Source of the DNA: Desulfovibrionaceae bacterium
Lineage (GTDB): Bacteria; Desulfobacterota; Desulfovibrionia; Desulfovibrionales; Desulfovibrionaceae
Assembly: GCA_017613475.1 (NCBI GenBank)
Contig: JAGADT010000017.1
Coordinates: 1-10,961 of the forward strand
Direction: 5' to 3'
Length of the DNA: 10,961 nucleotides
Shown here: piece after piece, positions 5,819-10,961 of the stretch
Numbering within the stretch: the stretch's first letter is position 1
Layout of the letters: each line of letters opens with the position of its first letter
Notes under the pieces: model-generated
Database searches by the model: none
Told to the model about the DNA's origin: nothing
The model's input: the letters and a program-made list of their open reading frames with translations, nothing else
Made by a program: the position numbers and the translations under genes

Positions 5819-6596
5819 TTTTGTGGCACAGGAAAATGGCGGAGAACACGGTTACGATTGGTCGGATCCCAGGACATTTTTTCTTGAAGCCGGGGCCTGG
5901 GGGGATTCCTGCGTGCTGGAAGGGGATGACGCCCATCATCTCCTGCGGGTCCTGCGCCTGAAAGAAGGCGAGGACATTCGCCTGCTGGATGGCCAGGGGC
6001 GCGAGGGCGCGTTCAGGATTGTGCGCTGCGGCAAGGGCAGGGCGGAGCTGAAGCAGCTGGAAGTCTGGCACCATCCGCGCCCCCAGTCTGGCCTGGTGCT
6101 CGCCGCCGCCTGGACAAAGGCTGCGCGCCGCAGCTGGATTTTTGAAAAGGCCGTGGAGTTTGGCGCGGCGGGGATATGGTTCTGGCAGGCGGAGCGCTCG
6201 CAGTTTCCCGTGCCGGAAGAGCCCAAGGAGTCCTGGCGCGGCCAGCTGATTGCCGGCGCTAAGCAGTGCCACAACCCGTGGCTGCCTGCCCTGCGCACGC
6301 TGCCCGGGGGCGTGGGAGAGCTGGTTGCGCTCTCTCAGCAAGAAGGCTTTGCCCACCGCCATGTGCTGCTTGAAAGCACGCTTGGCCCAAGCCGCATGCT
6401 TGGCCCCGAAGACCTTGCCGGGCCGGGGCTTACGCTCTGCGTGATAGGGCCTGAAGGCGGCTTTTCCCCTAGAGAGGCCGAGGCCCTGCAGCAGGCGGGC
6501 TTTGCAGGCTTCTCGTTAGGGCGCCGCGTGCTGCGCTGGGAAACAGCCGCGGTATTGTGCCTTGGCCTGCACTGGTGGCGGAGCGAAACAAAGTAA
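5799..6596 (+). CDS. rsmE: 16S rRNA (uracil-1498-N3)-methyltransferase RsmE
   Basis: It methylates N3 of U1498 in helix 44 of 16S rRNA using S-adenosylmethionine. I chose ATG 5799 (265 residues) because GGAG lies 6 bases upstream and the N-terminus fits the family; longer frames upstream merely read through the previous gene. The PUA-like N-terminal domain carries DDAHHLLRVLRLKEGEDIRLLDGQG (43-67). The SPOUT domain has WIFEKAVEFGAAGIWFWQAERSQ (113-135), and the trefoil-knot SAM site VIGPEGGFSPREAEAL (215-230) with SLGRRVLRWETAAV (239-252). The segment at 153-164 reads GAKQCHNPWLPA, where many family members have an EQ...R pattern; this could be a lineage variant. The first 28 residues are longer than in most RsmE proteins, so GTG 5824 is a less likely alternative start. 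It overlaps the upstream hypothetical gene by 20 bases. Confidence 0.95.
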   Translation: MTQHGGDFVAQENGGEHGYDWSDPRTFFLEAGAWGDSCVLEGDDAHHLLRVLRLKEGEDIRLLDGQGREGAFRIVRCGKGRAELKQLEVWHHPRPQSGLVLAAAWTKAARRSWIFEKAVEFGAAGIWFWQAERSQFPVPEEPKESWRGQLIAGAKQCHNPWLPALRTLPGGVGELVALSQQEGFAHRHVLLESTLGPSRMLGPEDLAGPGLTLCVIGPEGGFSPREAEALQQAGFAGFSLGRRVLRWETAAVLCLGLHWWRSETK

Positions 6597-6674
6597 GGCA
6601 TCAGGAAACGGTGCGTGAGGGCTTTTGCCAAAGCTAAGAAACCGTAAGCCGTCAAGGCTGGATGGCAAAAAGAA

Positions 6675-6709
6675 AGGAGCCGATGCGCCTGGCTGGCGTT
6701 TCGGCTCTT
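6675..6709. terminator. Hairpin terminator between convergent rsmE and ybaK-like genes
   Basis: GAGCCGA (6677-6683) pairs with TCGGCTC (6701-6707), and inside it CGCC (6686-6689) pairs with GGCG (6695-6698) across a TGGCT loop. On the minus strand the stem is followed by CTTTCTTTTTG, a convincing terminator tail for the mutL-side genes. On the plus strand it is followed by TTACATTTCTG, weaker but possibly enough for rsmE. The remaining parts of the 6597-6789 spacer hold a smaller GGCAGG/CCTGCC inverted repeat (around 6727-6747) and a T7 run on the minus strand at 6765-6771 just past the ybaK-like stop, but no gene. Confidence 0.6.
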
Positions 6710-6789
6710 ACATTTCTGCATTGGAGGCAGGTTCCAGTTCCCTGCCCTGGAGGCTGTGCCTTAAAAAAACAGCAGCGCTCTGGCGTATC

Positions 6790-7260
6790 TTACATCCATC
6801 CCTTGCAGACGTTGATCCACGCTGCGGCTGACGAGTATTTTTCCAGTTCGCCGATGCTCAGCTCAATCGCGCTGTTGCTGCTGCCACAGGCCGGAAAGAC
6901 GGTCTCAAAGCGCTTTAAGGATTCATCCAGGTAAACCGTTACGCCGGGTTTCACGGCAAAGGGGCAGACCCCGCCTACCGCGTGCCCGATCAGGCCTATG
7001 GCTTCATCAGGCGTCAGCATCTTGGCCTTGGTTCCAAACTGCGCCTTGTATTTGGGGTTGTCAATTTTGGCATCCCCGGCGCATACAATCAAAATGGGCT
7101 CGCCGTTCACCATCAGGGAAAGGGTCTTTGCAATCCTTTTGGGCTCGCAGTTGAGCGCCGCTGCGGCAAGCTCAACCGTTGCGCTTGAAACGTCAAATTC
7201 CTGTATTCTGTCAGCAATGCCATGCGCGGCAAAAAAATCCTTTACGGCATCAATTGCCAT
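6790..7260 (-). CDS. YbaK/EbsC (ProX-like) aminoacyl-tRNA deacylase family protein
   Basis: A 156-residue, full-length single-domain protein of the INS/YbaK superfamily, which hydrolyses mischarged aminoacyl-tRNAs in trans (for example Ala-tRNA-Pro by ProXp-ala or Cys-tRNA-Pro by YbaK). Visible signatures: EFDVSSATVELAA (21-33); RIAKTLSLM (42-50) with the conserved lysine K45; ILIVCAGDAKIDNPKYKAQFG (56-76); GHAVGGVCPFA (92-102), the substrate-pocket loop; and GSSNSAIELSIGELE (126-140). Which tRNA it edits cannot be read from the motifs. ATG at 7260 has GAGGAGG 7 bases upstream, and that ribosome site overlaps the stop codon of the preceding metallo-beta-lactamase-fold gene, so translation of the two is likely coupled. 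Cytoplasmic. Confidence 0.93.
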   Translation of the reverse strand: MAIDAVKDFFAAHGIADRIQEFDVSSATVELAAAALNCEPKRIAKTLSLMVNGEPILIVCAGDAKIDNPKYKAQFGTKAKMLTPDEAIGLIGHAVGGVCPFAVKPGVTVYLDESLKRFETVFPACGSSNSAIELSIGELEKYSSAAAWINVCKGWM

Positions 7261-7267
7261 GGATAGG

Positions 7268-7275
7268 CCTCCTCA
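7268..7275 (-). promoter_or_regulatory. Ribosome binding site overlapping the upstream stop codon
   Basis: On the minus strand the stop TGA of the metallo-beta-lactamase-fold gene is the start of TGAGGAGG, an almost perfect Shine-Dalgarno sequence 7 bases before the ATG of the YbaK-family gene. This arrangement favours translational coupling and confirms the 7260 start. Confidence 0.7.
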
Positions 7276-8151
7276 ATTCCGCTCCCACAAGAGCATGTTG
7301 TCTTCAAATCTCGCAGTGATTTTTCCGCTGTCTTTCAGCCATGAGAGGTATGATTTGATGGTGCTTCCAACAAGCACGTACTGTTCAAAATTCATGGTGA
7401 GGGAATAGTCTGTGAAGAGCCTCTTCAAAAGCGCTTCAAAACAGACAGGCTCTTTGCATATCTCAACAATTTTCTCGGAGATTTCATAGACTTTATCGAT
7501 GTTATACTGCGCGAGATCTGAGATGTCCTCTGCCGCAGCCGCGTGGGCGGGCACAAACATTTTTGCCCGCATGGTTTTAACCATTTCAAGCGTTTTTATA
7601 TAGTTTTCAACGTCATAGATAAAACATATCTGGTATTTATCCAGCGTCTCCCTGCTGGAGAGGCAGTCTGCAAGGAAAACCACGTCGTCCGGCGTGCGGA
7701 AGCCAACCATGTCAAAAAAATGCCCGGGCAGATTGATGATGGCAAATCCGGGAGGCAGCACATCGGGCGTAAGCCATTCCGCGCTGCATTCCTGGGCCAT
7801 CAGGAATTTGTGCCGCAGATCCCTGCAGGGATACCCGCCATAAAGAAAAGCGGGCTCCAGAATCGGATGCCTTGAAAAATCGCACTCAATGCCCGGCGCA
7901 TAGATTCTGCACCCTGTCTGGCCCTGCAAATACTTGTTTCCGCCAATATGGTCGGCATTGGAATGCGTATTGTAAATCGCCGTCAGCTTCCATTTGTTGG
8001 CATCCAGAATCTGGCGGATTTTGCGGCCGGCGTCCTTGTCGTTTCCGCTGTCAATCAGGCAGACATGGCTCTCGTCTGTTTTCACAAGGCCAATTTTAGC
8101 CGGGCTCTGGATATAGTAGCTTTGTTCTGAAACCTGGACGAGTTCAAACAT
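7273..8151 (-). CDS. Metallo-beta-lactamase-fold protein with HxNxDH metal motif
   Basis: A 292-residue MBL-fold hydrolase. The metal motif reads T62-H-S-N-A-D-H68: the second histidine of canonical HxHxDH is Asn65 (codon AAT at 7959-7957). Other ligands are present: His144 in LPGHFFDMVGF, Asp162 in FLADCLSS, and His203 in VPAHAAA. Residues 235-285 look like a winged-helix C-terminal domain (FEALLKRLFTDYSLTMNFEQYVLVGSTIKSYLSWLKDSGKI), as seen in LACTB2-like MBL proteins. No signal peptide, so cytoplasmic. Substrate unknown. ATG at 8151 has a weak ribosome site (GGGAA). It sits 39 bases after the upstream anchored-protein gene and is coupled to the YbaK-family gene. Base composition is visibly more AT-rich than its neighbours, which suggests later acquisition. 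Confidence 0.9.
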   Translation of the reverse strand: MFELVQVSEQSYYIQSPAKIGLVKTDESHVCLIDSGNDKDAGRKIRQILDANKWKLTAIYNTHSNADHIGGNKYLQGQTGCRIYAPGIECDFSRHPILEPAFLYGGYPCRDLRHKFLMAQECSAEWLTPDVLPPGFAIINLPGHFFDMVGFRTPDDVVFLADCLSSRETLDKYQICFIYDVENYIKTLEMVKTMRAKMFVPAHAAAAEDISDLAQYNIDKVYEISEKIVEICKEPVCFEALLKRLFTDYSLTMNFEQYVLVGSTIKSYLSWLKDSGKITARFEDNMLLWERN

Positions 8152-8190
8152 CTTTCAATTCCCGTTGCTGCGTTGGACAGGAGGCAGCCG

Positions 8191-8835
8191 TCAGTTCTGC
8201 GGCTGCTCAGGATTTTTTGCACGGCAGAAGACAATGCGGATGACATCCCTGGAGGCTGAAACGCTTACATCCAGCGGCGTTTTCGTATCCTTGCCGACGG
8301 CGGCAACACGGTATGCCTGGGGATGCCTGACTGCCTGAAGGCGCTTGATATCCCCCTGCTTGAGCATGAGGTTGAGGCTTGGACCCTTTGTCCACTCCCC
8401 GTACAAATCCACATTGCGGGCGCTTTCAACATAGCCTGCCGGCCGATAGACCGCGTACTGCCCGGCTTTGCCTGTGTAGGGGAGGCGCAGTTCAAGGCTC
8501 CCGTCAGGGTGTTCAAGGGGGGTCAGCGCCTCAATAGAGCCTTTTCCCGCTGCCCTGCCCTGGGAAAGGGGCTGCCATTTGTCTTCCTCATCAGGAGGGG
8601 CGGCCTGGCTGGCCGCTGCGTTTTGGGCGCCGGGCTCGGGCATGTCCTGCACAAGCGTGCTGCCAAGCATGGGCGGATCAGGATTCGGCGGGGAAAAGAG
8701 ATAGGTGAAAAAGGAGACAGGGGCGGCAGGATCCTGTGCCCGCGTATAGTGCGAAAAAAGCAGGACCGCGGCCAAAGCCAGGCAGCAGGCTGCGGCAAAA
8801 AGGCAGCGGTAGACAATGCGGAGGGAAGACATCAT
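8191..8835 (-). CDS. Membrane-anchored periplasmic protein with AMIN-like C-terminal domain
   Basis: A 214-residue protein with a single hydrophobic segment at about 11-28 (CLFAAACCLALAAVLLFS) behind a short positively charged end, so either a signal anchor or a cleaved signal peptide (possible cut after TRA, residue 33). A low-complexity Pro/Ala linker spans about 36-85. The C-terminal 110 residues are beta-rich: GSLELRLPY, QYAVYRPAGYVESARNVDLYGEW, GDIKRLQAVRHPQAYRVAAV and DVIRIVF. This spacing resembles AMIN domains, which bind peptidoglycan or target periplasmic machines; I call it AMIN-like with limited confidence. The double ATG at 8835/8832 has no clear ribosome site. It lies 129 bases after mutL on the same strand. 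Confidence 0.82.
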   Translation of the reverse strand: MMSSLRIVYRCLFAAACCLALAAVLLFSHYTRAQDPAAPVSFFTYLFSPPNPDPPMLGSTLVQDMPEPGAQNAAASQAAPPDEEDKWQPLSQGRAAGKGSIEALTPLEHPDGSLELRLPYTGKAGQYAVYRPAGYVESARNVDLYGEWTKGPSLNLMLKQGDIKRLQAVRHPQAYRVAAVGKDTKTPLDVSVSASRDVIRIVFCRAKNPEQPQN

Positions 8836-8860
8836 TTATTTACCATATTCTGTGGTGTTG

Positions 8861-8870
8861 GCGCATGCGC
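8861..8870. repeat. GCGCATGCGC palindrome in the mutL downstream spacer
   Basis: A perfect 10-bp palindrome, overlapped by ATGCGCAT at 8865-8872. It lies 26 bases upstream of the anchored-protein start, where an operator could sit. The same spacer also holds TGGGCA/TGCCCA with a 3-base loop at 8930-8944 just after the mutL stop. No T-run follows either, so neither is a classical terminator. Confidence 0.35.
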
Positions 8871-8964
8871 ATAGCCCCGGCCCTTGGTGGAAAGCCTGTA
8901 AGCGCCGCATCCTGCCTGGAACAATCCTTTGGGCAGGCTGCCCAGGGCACCTTTCCTGCACTGT

Positions 8965-10914
8965 TCAGCGGCGCTTGAAGAGCCTGGCCAAATCCTCGCA
9001 GGTCCAGCGGAGCATGGTCGGGCGTCCGTGGGGGCAGAAGTCCTGGCTTTCATCTTCGGCAAACAACTGGGTGAGCAGCGTCGCGGCTTCTTCCTCAGCC
9101 AGTTCATCACCGGCTTTGATGGCGGCTTTGCAGGCCATGCTGGCCCACAGCCCGTCCGGCCCGTCCAGCGCGCCTGAGGCGCGGCTGGAGCTAAGCCCCT
9201 GGAGCGTTTCCTTAATAAAGGCCGCTGCGGAAGCGCGTTCAAGGAAAGGCGGAATGGCCATAACGGTAAGCCTGTCTGCCTCGTAGCGGATATCAAACCC
9301 CGCTGCGGCAAGATCGGCGCGGCAGTTTTCGATGCGTTCGCGTTCATCAGGCGTGAGGGAAAAGTCCAGCGGGAGCATGAGCGCCTGCCCCTGTCCGGAA
9401 AGCCCTCCGCGGCGCAGGCGGTTGATAAGGACGCGCTCGTGGGCGGCGTGCTGGTCAACAAGCAAAAGGCTGTCTTCTGCGCGCAGGAGCAGGTAGGTGC
9501 GCCCGATCTGCCCCAGATACGCATACTTGCCAATAACAGGCTGGCTGCCGCACTGGCAGGGCGCCGGGGGTTCCTGCGGCAGCGTTTCCCCTTCTTCCCG
9601 GGCATTGCCAAGGGAAAGGGGCTGCCATTCCGCTTCGGCTGCGGGGGCGTTTTTTCCTGCTGCCTCAGCGCTTGGAAAAGCCTGTTCCCTATGGGCAGGC
9701 TCTGGGGCAAAATACGAGGCTGCGGCTGGCGGCTCATGGAGAAGGGCGTCTCCCGCTTTGGGGTCGGCGTATCCGTTATCCATGTAGGAGGGGGGCAGGG
9801 CAACCACCTCCGTCTGGGCTGGCGGAAGGGCTTGTTCAGGCGAAACAATGGGCACATCGTCCACCAAGCCCCAGAACCCCTGGGGATGGTCTGAGGCCAT
9901 AGGCCTTTGCGCGGATTCCACGGCGCGCAGCACGGCGCTAAATACCCCTTGTTCATCTTTAAAGCGGACTTCGGATTTTGCGGGATGCACGTTGACATCC
10001 ACCTCTTCCGGCGGAAGCTCCACAAAAAGCACGGCGAGGGGATATTCCCTGGCGATAAGGCGGCCGCGGTAGGCTTCGCGCACGGCTTTAAGCAGCAGCC
10101 TGTCGTTGACGGCGCGGCCGTTGACGTAGGTGAGCAGCCTGTCTGCGCGGGGCTGCGTGAGCTCCGCCGGCGAAGCCAGGCCATGGACGCGGATGCCTCT
10201 GGTTTCCAGGTCAAAGGGCAGAAGCTGTTCCGTAATGTCTTCCGGCCACACAAGGCTGAGCCTGCGGGCCAGCGTTTGCCCGGGGGCAAAGCGGAGGTTC
10301 TCGCGCAGGGCATCGCCGTGGGCGCTGGAGAGGGTAAAGCCCGCATCAAGCCGGGCCAGGGCAAGGCGTGTCAGCCATTCCTGCGCGCGCTTGAATTCCG
10401 TGGCGGGCGCTTTAAGAAATTTGAGTCGTGCCGGCACGCAGGCAAAAAGGTCGCGCACTTCAACAAGGGTGCCTTTATGCAGGGAGGAAACGCCGCGTTC
10501 TGTCACGCGCCCCTGCTCCACAAGGATATAGGAGGGCAGGGGGGCATTTTCGCCCTGCACCGCCGATTCCAGCCTGAAGGATGATACGGAGGCGATGCTG
10601 GGCAGGGCTTCCCCCCTGAAGCCATACGAGGCAATGTTCCAAAGGTCTTCCTGCGAGGCTATTTTGCTTGTGGCGTGCCGTGTGACAGCAAGCTCCATTT
10701 CATCCTCAGGAATGCCGGAACCGTTGTCCTGGACGCGGATCAGGCTTTGCCCGCCGTTTTCAAGGGTCACGTCGATTTGCGTTGCGCCGGCGTCGAGGCT
10801 GTTTTCAACCAGTTCCTTGACAACGCTGGCAGGGCGTTCCACAACTTCGCCGGCGGCGATCTGGTTGCGGAGTTCCGGAGAAAGCATGCGGATGGTGCGG
10901 CGTAGGGTATTCAT
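8965..10914 (-). CDS. mutL: DNA mismatch repair protein MutL
   Basis: A complete 649-residue MutL, the ATP-dependent mediator between MutS and downstream excision. The GHKL ATPase domain shows KELVENSLDAGAT with catalytic Glu34, DNGSGI (63-68), TSKI (82-85) and YGFRGEALPSIASV (97-110). VNVHPAKSEVRF marks the end of the S5-like domain near residue 320. A Pro/Ala/Glu-rich linker follows to about 460. The C-terminal dimerisation/endonuclease domain has DQHAAHER (487-494), ACK at 594-596 (usual A-C-K/R motif), CPHGRPT (627-633) and FKR at the extreme end, so it is of the endonuclease type found in species lacking MutH. The usual DQHA(X)2E(X)4E motif ends in Asn498 instead of Glu. ATG at 10914 has only a weak ribosome site (AGG), but the N-terminus matches the family. 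A likely -10 box lies upstream. Confidence 0.97.
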   Translation of the reverse strand: MNTLRRTIRMLSPELRNQIAAGEVVERPASVVKELVENSLDAGATQIDVTLENGGQSLIRVQDNGSGIPEDEMELAVTRHATSKIASQEDLWNIASYGFRGEALPSIASVSSFRLESAVQGENAPLPSYILVEQGRVTERGVSSLHKGTLVEVRDLFACVPARLKFLKAPATEFKRAQEWLTRLALARLDAGFTLSSAHGDALRENLRFAPGQTLARRLSLVWPEDITEQLLPFDLETRGIRVHGLASPAELTQPRADRLLTYVNGRAVNDRLLLKAVREAYRGRLIAREYPLAVLFVELPPEEVDVNVHPAKSEVRFKDEQGVFSAVLRAVESAQRPMASDHPQGFWGLVDDVPIVSPEQALPPAQTEVVALPPSYMDNGYADPKAGDALLHEPPAAASYFAPEPAHREQAFPSAEAAGKNAPAAEAEWQPLSLGNAREEGETLPQEPPAPCQCGSQPVIGKYAYLGQIGRTYLLLRAEDSLLLVDQHAAHERVLINRLRRGGLSGQGQALMLPLDFSLTPDERERIENCRADLAAAGFDIRYEADRLTVMAIPPFLERASAAAFIKETLQGLSSSRASGALDGPDGLWASMACKAAIKAGDELAEEEAATLLTQLFAEDESQDFCPHGRPTMLRWTCEDLARLFKRR

Positions 10915-10950
10915 GGTCAGGCCTGCTTTCAGAAAGAAGTGCGTTTTGCT

Positions 10951-10956
10951 ATCATA
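10951..10956 (-). promoter_or_regulatory. Candidate -10 box for mutL
   Basis: TATGAT on the minus strand matches TATAAT in 5 of 6 positions and lies 36 bases before the mutL start. The -35 box would fall beyond the right edge of the window, so the promoter cannot be confirmed. Confidence 0.35.
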
Positions 10957-10961
10957 CCCTC

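Noticed and set aside
8832..10364. 510-codon open frame on the same strand as mutL in another frame, ending in ATGA at the next gene's start
   Set aside because: Composition rich in Ser/Pro/Arg/Cys is typical of an out-of-frame reading of GC-rich DNA; mutL is unmistakable in the other frame and the ATGA contact is probably chance.

Overview
The window is a GC-rich stretch of bacterial chromosome packed with ordinary genes. The mix of families, the codon use and several lineage-restricted hypothetical genes suggest a delta-proteobacterial sulfate reducer of the Desulfovibrionaceae. That assignment is an inference from the look of the proteins, not a database result. I see no rRNA or tRNA gene, CRISPR array, insertion sequence, phage gene or toxin-antitoxin pair.

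Layout from left to right. (1) 1-2004, minus strand: aspartate-semialdehyde dehydrogenase (asd), followed downstream by a class IV PLP enzyme (aminotransferase or aminodeoxychorismate lyase type) that runs off the left edge. A strong hairpin lies between them. (2) 2005-2310: a 306-base spacer with a likely asd promoter on the minus strand and a weaker promoter for a 73-residue plus-strand hypothetical gene at 2311-2532. (3) 2533-3834, minus strand: two tandem DUF805 membrane-protein paralogues. Each has a near-identical terminator after it, so gene plus terminator looks like a duplicated unit. (4) 3835-4078: a divergent promoter region with back-to-back sigma70-like promoters around a GGGCGCCC palindrome. 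(5) 4079-6596, plus strand: an unrecognised 579-residue soluble protein overlapping by 20 bases the start of rsmE, the 16S rRNA U1498 methyltransferase. (6) 6597-6789: convergent spacer with a hairpin terminator. (7) 6790-10914, minus strand, read right to left: mutL (mismatch repair), a membrane-anchored periplasmic protein with an AMIN-like C-terminus, a metallo-beta-lactamase-fold protein with an altered metal motif, and a YbaK/ProX-type aminoacyl-tRNA deacylase.

Most genes are housekeeping: amino-acid biosynthesis, ribosome modification, mismatch repair and tRNA proofreading. The less ordinary material is the unknown 579-residue protein coupled to rsmE, the DUF805 pair with almost identical ends and diverged membrane cores, the HxNxDH metallo-beta-lactamase protein that looks compositionally different from its neighbours, and a MutL whose endonuclease motif ends in Asn instead of Glu. 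I found no convincing new multi-gene defence or mobile system.
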